12,270 nucleotides of DNA from Sulfurovum sp. (GTDB lineage: Bacteria; Campylobacterota; Campylobacteria; Campylobacterales; Sulfurovaceae): the NCBI GenBank assembly GCA_020726085.1, contig DYTG01000026.1, forward strand, positions 1-12,270, read 5' to 3'. Below the pieces are notes generated by a model that saw only the letters and a list, made by a program, of their open reading frames with translations, had not been told where the DNA came from and did not search any database. The position numbers and the translations under genes were made by a program. Every line of letters begins with the position of its first letter. Position 1 is the first letter of the stretch. Positions 6,545 through 12,270 of the stretch are shown piece by piece.

Positions 6545-6576
6545 ACTAAAAAAGCTTGAAGCTTGTAGGAAAAAAA

Positions 6577-7491
6577 ATGACAATACCCCATGTACCCGTG
6601 CTTCTTCATGAAGTCTTGGAGAGTTTTCGAGATTTGAATGAGGGTTATTTTGTCGATTGCACCTTAGGCTACGGCGGACATAGCTCTTTTTTGCTTGAAG
6701 CTCATCGCAATATCCAACACATTGGCATTGATAGAGACCATGAGGCTCTTGATTTTTCTACCCAGCGACTCAAACCTTATGTCCATCGTTCCACACTCTA
6801 CAAAGGAAAGTTTTCGGATGTTTTTGCCTCACTCAAAGAGACTCCTATCAAAGGGGTATTGGCCGATTTTGGGGTATCTTCTTTGCAGCTTGACAAGAGG
6901 GAGCGGGGTTTTGGCTTTGAGAGTGATACGCTCGATATGCGTATGGATCAAGGGGAGTCAATGAGTGCCAAAGATATTGTCAATGGCTATTCGCAAGAAC
7001 AATTGGAGTATATTTTCCATCACTACGGCGAAATTCGCCCCTATCAACAACTCGCCTCTGCCGTGATTCAAGCACGCAATCAAGCTCCTATTACGAGTGC
7101 CAAAACACTTAGTCACATTGCCACTAAGCTCATCAAAGGGGGCAAAATTCATCCCGCTACGCTGATGTTTCAAGCCATTAGAATCGAACTCAACCGTGAA
7201 CTCGAAGAGATAGAGAGACTTTTGGATGCTTTGGAAGCCAAAAGAGATAGGGGGGCTATTGTGGCTTTGATCACGTTTCATTCTCTCGAAGATCGCTTGG
7301 TCAAAAATCGCTTTAAAAAATGGACACAAAAATGCATATGTAGCCCCCATGCCTTGCAATGTACCTGTTCAAGAGAGAACCAACTAGGCAAAATCATCAC
7401 CAAAAAACCCATCATTGCCACCCCAAAAGAGATCAAACAAAACCCCCGAAGCCGCAGCGCAAAATTGAGGGTGTTTGAGTTTAAAGAGTAA
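6577..7491 (+). CDS. rsmH: 16S rRNA (cytosine1402-N4)-methyltransferase RsmH (MraW)
   Basis: S-adenosylmethionine-dependent enzyme that N4-methylates C1402 in the decoding centre of 16S rRNA. The 304-residue length matches the family (about 310). Visible signatures are HVPVLLHEVLESF at 5-17, the SAM-binding DCTLGYGGHS at 27-36, IGIDRDHEAL at 49-58, LADFGVSSLQLD at 95-106 and FHSLEDRLVK at 234-243, followed by a CxC...CxC group (C253, C255, C262, C264) seen in many RsmH proteins. The ATG at 6577 is chosen over an in-frame TTG at 6556 because AGGA lies six bases upstream of it. In many bacteria rsmH heads the division and cell-wall cluster with ftsL and ftsI; here it is isolated from that cluster between two phosphate permeases and ends five bases from the convergent second permease. 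Confidence 0.96.
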   Translation: MTIPHVPVLLHEVLESFRDLNEGYFVDCTLGYGGHSSFLLEAHRNIQHIGIDRDHEALDFSTQRLKPYVHRSTLYKGKFSDVFASLKETPIKGVLADFGVSSLQLDKRERGFGFESDTLDMRMDQGESMSAKDIVNGYSQEQLEYIFHHYGEIRPYQQLASAVIQARNQAPITSAKTLSHIATKLIKGGKIHPATLMFQAIRIELNRELEEIERLLDALEAKRDRGAIVALITFHSLEDRLVKNRFKKWTQKCICSPHALQCTCSRENQLGKIITKKPIIATPKEIKQNPRSRSAKLRVFEFKE

Positions 7492-7496
7492 AATCG

Positions 7497-8993
7497 TTAT
7501 CCAGCTATCCCTTTGAGTATAAAAAAGATAATAGCAGAAAGTATAGCCGCTATAGGTACTGTGACAATCCATGCCAAAATAATCTTTTTCACCAATCCTC
7601 GCTTGACATAATTTCCACGGATTGATTTTTTGAGTGCTTTTATGACCCTTTTTTGCTCTTTAATATTTTGAGCGAGTTTAAATTTTTTCTCATATTCGTT
7701 TGAATCTTGTAGTACAATAAGCTCTTCTTTCATTGTATGATATTTATATATCTCTTTGTGTAGTTCATCCATTCTTTTTGATGGATTCTTGCTATCAGTC
7801 CACTCTCGCAAAAATCCTACTCCAAAGATTGCTCCTACTGCAATGTGCGTTGAAGATACAGGAAGTCCCAATTGGGAAGCAACGACAACGGTAATAGCCG
7901 CAGCCATCATAATAGAAAAGGCTCGGATATGATCGAGTTCGGTAATCTCTGAACCTACTGTTTTGATAAGGCGTGGTCCAAAAAGTGCCAAACCAATGGC
8001 AATACCCAATCCACCAACCATCATAATCCATAATGGAATAGAAGCAGTTTGTGAGATTTGCATATGAGTTAATGCATCATACACAGCTGCAAGAGGACCA
8101 ACCGCATTGGCAACGTCATTAGCACCGTGAGCAAAGCTTAAAAGTGCTGCTGCGAAAATAAGCGGCAAGGTAAAGAGTTTGTTAATATCAACCCTCTCAT
8201 CACTAAGTTGTGACAATTTTTTGCCAATGATGGGTTTAATGACAAAGTAAGCAGCCAACGCCGCAACAAAACCGATACCCAATGCAAGAACAAACTCTAC
8301 TTTAACGATATGCTTAATGCCTTTAAGGATAATGTAGGTAGTAAATGCCCATATCATAATCGCAAGAAGAATGGGTACGACCCTATTGGCAGCTTGAAGC
8401 TTATCTTGTTGGTAGAGTACTTGTGATTTGATAATGTATAAAAATCCCGCAGCAATAAGCCCACCCAGTATGGGCGAGATAATCCATGATGCTACAATTG
8501 CCCCCATTGTCCCCCACGATACAATCGTAAATCCTGCAGCGACAATACCTGCACCCATAACGCCTCCAACAATAGAGTGAGTCGTTGATACAGGAGCTTT
8601 AAGCCATGTAGCCAAGTTTAACCAAAGAGCGGCCGCTAGAAGTGATGCGCTCATTGCGTAGATAAATACCATCGGGTCTTTAAACTGTGAGGGGTCAATA
8701 ATGCCTTTTTGGATGGTTTTGACAACATCGCCTCCTGCAATGAATGCACCTGCTGATTCAAAAACAGCAGCAATAATAATAGCTCCCGTGAGCGTAAGTG
8801 CTTTTGAACCTACAGCGGGGCCAACATTGTTAGCAACATCATTAGCACCAATATTCATCGCCATATAGGCACCAAACACTGCTGCTATCAACAAAAATCC
8901 GCTCCCTTGAATTGAACCAAACGAACTTTTAACAAATAGTGCTACAAGCAGTGCAAAGCCTACCCCAATAGCGATTTTCATAGAACTTCCCAT
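7497..8993 (-). CDS. PiT-family inorganic phosphate permease, C-terminal insertion type
   Basis: Second phosphate permease, 498 residues, clearly divergent from the first. It has the paired signatures GANDVANNVGP at 49-59 and FAHGANDVANAVGP at 287-300, with APVSTTHS at 133-140 and PVSSTH at 378-383. The layout differs: the central loop is short (about 188-205 and 255-272), while a highly charged, coiled-coil-like stretch of about 70 residues (397-470, Lys/Glu-rich) is inserted before the last membrane helix. That suggests a separate cytoplasmic regulatory or oligomerisation segment. AAGGA a few bases upstream supports the ATG at 8993; another Met at residue 5 is possible. The gene is convergent with rsmH with only five bases between the stops and has its own weak PHO-box-like promoter. 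Two PiT paralogues often differ in affinity or regulation; that is inference here. Confidence 0.94.
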   Translation of the reverse strand: MGSSMKIAIGVGFALLVALFVKSSFGSIQGSGFLLIAAVFGAYMAMNIGANDVANNVGPAVGSKALTLTGAIIIAAVFESAGAFIAGGDVVKTIQKGIIDPSQFKDPMVFIYAMSASLLAAALWLNLATWLKAPVSTTHSIVGGVMGAGIVAAGFTIVSWGTMGAIVASWIISPILGGLIAAGFLYIIKSQVLYQQDKLQAANRVVPILLAIMIWAFTTYIILKGIKHIVKVEFVLALGIGFVAALAAYFVIKPIIGKKLSQLSDERVDINKLFTLPLIFAAALLSFAHGANDVANAVGPLAAVYDALTHMQISQTASIPLWIMMVGGLGIAIGLALFGPRLIKTVGSEITELDHIRAFSIMMAAAITVVVASQLGLPVSSTHIAVGAIFGVGFLREWTDSKNPSKRMDELHKEIYKYHTMKEELIVLQDSNEYEKKFKLAQNIKEQKRVIKALKKSIRGNYVKRGLVKKIILAWIVTVPIAAILSAIIFFILKGIAG

Positions 8994-9026
8994 GAACTTC
9001 CTTTAAAGTATAATTTTAAGTGTGCA

Positions 9027-9060
9027 AGTTTATTACATTTTGGTGATATTTTAATAACAA
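9027..9060 (-). promoter_or_regulatory. Weak PHO-box-like promoter of the second PiT gene
   Basis: On the minus strand TTGTTAT (9060-9054), spacer TAAA, then ATATCAC (9049-9043) repeat the 7-4-7 layout, and TAAACT (9032-9027) follows after exactly ten bases. The first half-site is identical to both half-sites at the first PiT gene; the second is degenerate (ATATCAC against E. coli CTGTCAC-like forms). The -10 matches consensus at 4 of 6. The shared spacing at two paralogous phosphate genes raises the case above chance, but this copy alone would not be convincing. Confidence 0.42.
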
Positions 9061-9083
9061 ATTGGTATCATGAGCTACCAATT
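9060..9083. repeat. Inverted repeat upstream of the second PiT gene
   Basis: AATTGGTA (9060-9067) and TACCAATT (9076-9083) form a perfect 8-bp stem with an 8-base loop. It abuts the weak PHO-box-like repeats. It could be an operator, or a terminator on the minus strand, where it is followed by a T-rich stretch. The sequence does not decide. Confidence 0.5.
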
Positions 9084-9147
9084 AAAAACTTCAAGATACC
9101 AATAGGGCGTTGCGAAGCAGGAGAGAGGATGAAATAATAACGGTTAA

Positions 9148-9273
9148 AATAGTGCAAGGGAGAAGAAAAAAGCAATTGAGATTGCCAAAAAATCTCTTCA
9201 AAAAAGTTTAGAGGTTGATACTATTGTATGGATTACGGGGTTGAGCGTTGAGGAGATTGAGGTCTTAGGATAA
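9148..9273 (+). pseudogene. C-terminal remnant of an Rpn-type PD-(D/E)XK nuclease/transposase gene
   Basis: The frame encodes NSAREKKKAIEIAKKSLQ, then KSLEVDTIVWITGLSVEEIE and a short tail. This is the typical C-terminus of Rpn (recombination-promoting nuclease, PDDEXK_2 transposase-like) proteins: a charged EKKKA-x-EIAK-x-L helix followed by I-x-x-x-TGLS-x-EEIE. An in-frame stop at 9145 cuts it off upstream. A different frame at about 9107-9150 (ALRSRREDEIITVK) may be the preceding piece joined by a frameshift. The catalytic N-terminal domain is gone, so this is a dead fragment. Otherwise the spacer 8994-9300 contains only the promoter, the inverted repeat and a hairpin listed separately. 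Confidence 0.6.
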
Positions 9274-9278
9274 ATTTT

Positions 9279-9298
9279 GATGAGAAGCTATTCTCATC
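9279..9298. terminator. Hairpin between the Rpn remnant and the surface-protein operon
   Basis: GATGAGAA and TTCTCATC form a perfect 8-bp stem with a 4-base loop. It lies two bases after the stop codon of the last operon gene on the minus strand and six bases after the Rpn remnant on the plus strand. On the plus strand it is followed by TTTT; on the minus strand the T tract is poor (AAAATTT). It is probably a terminator for the minus-strand operon, possibly bidirectional. Confidence 0.55.
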
Positions 9299-9300
9299 TT

Positions 9301-9894
9301 TTAGCGTAACACTTTAATAGCAATTTGGGTTACGGGGTAGCCTTGTTGGTCGTTGAGGTAGCTATGAATAGGAACGGCAACCTCTTGTTTGTTTCGCCCT
9401 CTGCCAAAGATTAAAACCCCTCGTGCGTTGACCTCGAGTTGAGAAATACTGTAGGGGGCTTTGAATTGAAGTTCCATGTGATTGGTAGCACCGTAACGCC
9501 ACTCATTTTCCCACCCCTCTATCACATAGTAATCAATAGGAATGTTTCGATTATAGACACGACTGTAGAGCTTGGAGGGCGGAAGGTAGCCGTTGAGCTT
9601 ATCAAATCGTCGTGAAAGTATATTGGCATCCATGGAGCTGTATTGGGGGAACGATAGAGTCAAGCCTCCCATGATGGCATAATCAATACTATTGGTCATT
9701 GAAGCATAAACCGTGAACGTTTCACCTGCATAGACACTATTGGGATAACGCAAGGTGATATTAATCCCGTTGCTCTTAATCTCTTTGGTTTGGATATTGC
9801 TTGTAGGAGCATTGTGTTCCCCTCGTATCTCATTGCGTAACTGATCTGCCCATACACTATTAAACAAAAACAATAAAACAATAACAAATCTCAT
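9301..9894 (-). CDS. Secreted protein of unknown function, beta-rich
   Basis: A 197-residue protein with a clear signal peptide (MRFVIVLLFLFNSVWA, cleavage about residue 16) and no other membrane segment or lipobox. The body has alternating hydrophobic strands, for example GINITLRYPNSVYAGETF near residues 43-60 and VEVNAR/GVLIFGRGRNKQEVAV-like strands near the C-terminus, which suggests an Ig-like beta sandwich; I do not recognise a named family. It is the last gene of a three-gene minus-strand operon: 12 bases separate it from the DUF1566 gene, and those bases hold an excellent ribosome site (AAAGGAGG, six bases from the ATG). A hairpin follows its stop. The context suggests a partner of the two DUF1566 surface proteins, but no activity can be inferred. 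Confidence 0.75.
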   Translation of the reverse strand: MRFVIVLLFLFNSVWADQLRNEIRGEHNAPTSNIQTKEIKSNGINITLRYPNSVYAGETFTVYASMTNSIDYAIMGGLTLSFPQYSSMDANILSRRFDKLNGYLPPSKLYSRVYNRNIPIDYYVIEGWENEWRYGATNHMELQFKAPYSISQLEVNARGVLIFGRGRNKQEVAVPIHSYLNDQQGYPVTQIAIKVLR

Positions 9895-9906
9895 CTTTTT
9901 CCTCCT

Positions 9907-10356
9907 TTAATTTCGTATGCAACGCACATAAGCGCTACTGCTTTTATCGAGCAACTCTGAATTGCCATGTAAAAAATCAACAACCCACCCTTGCGTTGGC
10001 TGGTCGGCTGAGGTGGTTGAACTCCAATACTTCCCTGTTGGCGTATTGTCAAACGTTGCATCAATAGAGGGTTGGCTTACGTTACGTTCTGCCAATAGAT
10101 AAAGCTCTGTAAAGTTTGGCAATCGCCAATCGCTGTATCCATCAAGCACCAAAGCCTCACAATATTCAAGAGCTCCCTCAAAGTTTTGTACCTTATCGAC
10201 GCTATCCCCAGCACTGTAAGCATCGAGTTCGCTTTGAGAGTACGCCTCATCTTGCCAAATAAAGGCGGTAGCGACTTCAATTACCCTATTGTCTTGTTTG
10301 TAATACTCTCCATAAAGAGAGCTTAAAAAAATCATAACTATTATACTGCGTTTCAT
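9907..10356 (-). CDS. Exported stand-alone DUF1566 (Lcl C-terminal-like) domain protein
   Basis: A 149-residue protein with a signal peptide (MKRSIIVMIFLSSLYG) and one DUF1566 domain (PF07603, C-type-lectin/FGE-like fold). The order of motifs is FIWQDE at 32-37, ALEYCEAL at 62-69, GYSDWRLPNFTEL at 73-85, YWSST at 110-114, VVDFLHG at 125-131 and SAYVRCIRN at 141-149. C66 and C146 are the likely disulfide. The domain is also present at the C-terminus of the large protein encoded just upstream, so the two are paralogous. The start lies two bases after the upstream stop; its ribosome site AAGGAG is formed by the last two codons of that gene, which points to translational coupling. Such domains occur on surface and binding proteins; the ligand is unknown. 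Confidence 0.88.
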   Translation of the reverse strand: MKRSIIVMIFLSSLYGEYYKQDNRVIEVATAFIWQDEAYSQSELDAYSAGDSVDKVQNFEGALEYCEALVLDGYSDWRLPNFTELYLLAERNVSQPSIDATFDNTPTGKYWSSTTSADQPTQGWVVDFLHGNSELLDKSSSAYVRCIRN

Positions 10357-10358
10357 AA

Positions 10359-12270
10359 CTACTCCTTATTGCGAACGCATCGCACAAAATACGCATCGGA
10401 TTTGTTGTTCCAACGGTTGCTACCGTAATCAAACTTGACCGTCCACGCCTTTGAACTCTCTGATTTGAGTGAAGTTGATGACCAATAAATATCCCCGTTG
10501 GTGTAGAAAAACTGCGCATCAATAGAGTTTTCAAGCTTATCAACACCGTTATTAACCTTGGATTTGTCGCTAATACCCATAAGCTCTTCTACGCTAGGGA
10601 CTCGCCAATTGCTGTATCCACCCAACCTCAATTGAGTACAATAGGTCGCTGCAGTATCCCCTGAGGTATCTTCGTGTCGATAAGCCTGATAATTAAGCTC
10701 TGTAAGCCACGGTTTTTTGACTACAATGACATCGGCATTATCTTGCCACATAAGCCTCATAGAGGTAGAGGTGACGATATCATCGGCTCTTGTGAAGCTT
10801 CTTATTTCACCTTTGTCGTAATAACCATCATCGTAGGTCACATAACTCAACTCTTGTCCTGTTTTGAGAGGCTTGGTGATAGGCGTAACGGTGACGTTAA
10901 ACTCTTCCAAATTGGCACTTGTGATTCCATCGCTTACGCTTACGACTATGCCCGTGTATTCACCCGCATCCAAAGCCTCTGGATATCCACTCACCACGCC
11001 TGTAGTACTATTGATACGCATCCATGCGGGATTGTTGGCGATACTAAAGCTAAGCGTTGTGTTGGTATCTTCATCATCGGCATTGGGCGTAAATTTAAAA
11101 TCAATTGTAGCAGGAATAGAGTTTTTGGATGGTTTACCCCAAATCGTCGGGGCATCATTGGCATTGATAACTTTTATATCAAAAACCCTTGAAACCGATA
11201 CCGTACCATCAAAAACCGTCACATTAATATCTTTAGCTATGCCAACATCGTCATTGGTAGGTATTCCTGCTACTTCACCGTTTGCGGGTTTAATATAGAG
11301 CCAACTTGGAAGATTGGTGACGCGATACTCTAATAAATCATTAGCATCCACGTCTTCAACCTCTATCGTATAAAGATAGAGGCTATCCTCATTGGCATCG
11401 GGTAGCTTGGTGATTTTAAATACTGGAGCATCGTTGGTGTTAATGACATTGATTTGGAAGCTTGTATTGGACTCACTCCCATGAATATCACGCACAAACA
11501 CCCTAATGGGGTCGCTAAGTCCTACATCATCGTTGGTTGGTACTCCGCTTATCTTGCCCGTTGCACTATCGAGCCTTGCCCATTGAGGCAAATCGGTGGC
11601 TCTAAAGGTAAAGCTATCATTATCTTCATCAGTAGCATTGATATCAAATGTGAAGTTGCTATCTTCATAGATATTGATACTCTTGCCTACACTTTGAACT
11701 TGGGGTGCATCATTGGCATTGATAACTTTTATATCAAAAACCCTTGAAACCGATACCGTACCATCAAAAACCGTCACATTAATATCTTTAGCTATGCCAA
11801 CATCGTCATTGGTAGGTATTCCTGCTACTTCACCGTTTGCGGGTTTAATATAGAGCCAACTTGGAAGATTGGTGACGCGATACTCTAATAAATCATTAGC
11901 ATCCACGTCTTCAACCTCTATCGTATAAAGATAGAGGCTATCCTCATTGGCATCGGGTAGCTTGGTGATTTTAAATACTGGAGCATCGTTGGTGTTAATG
12001 ACATTGATTTGGAAGCTTGTATTGGACTCACTCCCATGAATATCACGCACAAACACCCTAATGGGGTCGCTAAGTCCTACATCATCGTTGGTTGGTACTC
12101 CGCTTATCTTGCCCGTTGCACTATCGAGCCTTGCCCATTGAGGCAAATCGGTGGCTCTAAAGGTAAAGCTATCATTATCTTCATCAGTAGCATTGATATC
12201 AAATGTGAAGTTGCTATCTTCATAGATATTGATACTCTTGCCTACACTTTGAACTTGGGGTGCATCATTG
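10359..12270 (-). CDS. Large cadherin/Ig-repeat surface protein with C-terminal DUF1566 domain (5' end outside window)
   Basis: The frame is open from the right edge to TAG at 10361-10359, giving 636 visible residues; the N-terminus is missing. Domains in order: tandem cadherin-like/putative Ig (He_PIG type) domains of 92 and 93 residues, each starting NDAP and containing a LP-x-W-L/A-x-(x)n-G-x-x-x-G-x-PTNDDVG core; they alternate as two kinds, A (NDAPVFKITKLPDANEDS...) and B (NDAPQVQSVGKSINIYED...). A divergent third kind follows (NDAPTIWGKPSKN..., about 10870-11160). The C-terminal 165 residues are a DUF1566 domain with LMWQD, YCTQLRLGGYSNWRVPS, IYWSST and YFVRCVRN. Acidic, Asn/Asp-rich linkers suggest calcium-stiffened rods. 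The protein is probably a cell-surface adhesin carrying a lectin-like tip. It heads or lies within the operon with the next two genes. The function is inferred from architecture only. Confidence 0.87.
   Translation of the reverse strand, partial: NDAPQVQSVGKSINIYEDSNFTFDINATDEDNDSFTFRATDLPQWARLDSATGKISGVPTNDDVGLSDPIRVFVRDIHGSESNTSFQINVINTNDAPVFKITKLPDANEDSLYLYTIEVEDVDANDLLEYRVTNLPSWLYIKPANGEVAGIPTNDDVGIAKDINVTVFDGTVSVSRVFDIKVINANDAPQVQSVGKSINIYEDSNFTFDINATDEDNDSFTFRATDLPQWARLDSATGKISGVPTNDDVGLSDPIRVFVRDIHGSESNTSFQINVINTNDAPVFKITKLPDANEDSLYLYTIEVEDVDANDLLEYRVTNLPSWLYIKPANGEVAGIPTNDDVGIAKDINVTVFDGTVSVSRVFDIKVINANDAPTIWGKPSKNSIPATIDFKFTPNADDEDTNTTLSFSIANNPAWMRINSTTGVVSGYPEALDAGEYTGIVVSVSDGITSANLEEFNVTVTPITKPLKTGQELSYVTYDDGYYDKGEIRSFTRADDIVTSTSMRLMWQDNADVIVVKKPWLTELNYQAYRHEDTSGDTAATYCTQLRLGGYSNWRVPSVEELMGISDKSKVNNGVDKLENSIDAQFFYTNGDIYWSSTSLKSESSKAWTVKFDYGSNRWNNKSDAYFVRCVRNKE
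11152..12270 (-). repeat. 555-bp tandem DNA repeats inside the surface-protein gene
   Basis: Positions 11152-11715 and 11707-12270 are identical over 564 bp at an offset of 555 bp, checked by reading line by line, and the identity runs off the window edge. One unit encodes 185 residues, that is one A and one B domain. Just below 11152 the sequence diverges at once, marking the end of the array. At least two full units and the start of a third are present; the true copy number lies outside the window. Confidence 0.95.

Noticed and set aside
10674..11747. Long open frames on the plus strand across the surface-protein gene
   Set aside because: They are antisense to a clearly coding, domain-rich frame, have no ribosome sites, and part of them is simply repeated with the 555-bp units.
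11152..12146. TTG at 12146 as the start of the surface protein
   Set aside because: It lies in the middle of a repeat domain and the frame remains open with matching domain sequence to the window edge; the true start is outside.
11152..12270. Repeat array considered as CRISPR or satellite DNA
   Set aside because: The unit is 555 bp, without spacers, in frame and encodes protein domains.

Overview
The window looks like chromosomal DNA of a free-living Campylobacterota (epsilonproteobacterium), for example a Sulfurimonas or Sulfuricurvum relative. The basis is low to moderate GC, tight gene packing, promoters with a good or extended -10 but mostly poor -35 elements, and the overall style of the proteins. 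The genus is an inference. No RNA genes, CRISPR array, insertion sequence or replication origin are visible.

Left part (1-2560): cell-wall genes. On the minus strand, dacB (PBP4-type D,D-carboxypeptidase/endopeptidase) runs directly into the first codons of another gene at the edge. Divergent to it is a two-gene unit in which a small secreted SH3b protein overlaps an exported M15 zinc peptidase by an ATGA junction.

Middle-left (2560-4731): an accessory, decaying patch. It holds a broken frame of unknown origin, a DUF4160 gene inactivated by two in-frame stops behind an intact promoter, and its usual partner DUF2442, still intact. A convergent LysR-type regulator with a good sigma70-like promoter follows, then an AT-rich spacer with a run of nine G.

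Middle-right (4732-9060): phosphate uptake. Two different PiT-family phosphate permeases, both on the minus strand, flank rsmH (16S rRNA m4C1402 methyltransferase) on the plus strand. Upstream of the first permease is a sequence with the exact layout of a PHO box: two 7-bp TTGTTAT repeats in 11-bp phase, ending 10 bp before TATAAT. A weaker copy with the same spacing precedes the second permease. This suggests control by a PhoB-like regulator. A 42-codon cysteine-rich frame lies divergently beside the first box.

Right part (9061-12270): a fragment of an Rpn-type nuclease/transposase gene and a hairpin, then a three-gene minus-strand operon for exported proteins. The order of transcription is a large surface protein (cut by the window edge), a small stand-alone DUF1566 protein, and a secreted protein of unknown function. 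The large protein has cadherin/Ig-like domains encoded by 555-bp DNA repeats identical over all the sequence visible, and a C-terminal DUF1566 (C-type-lectin-like) domain.
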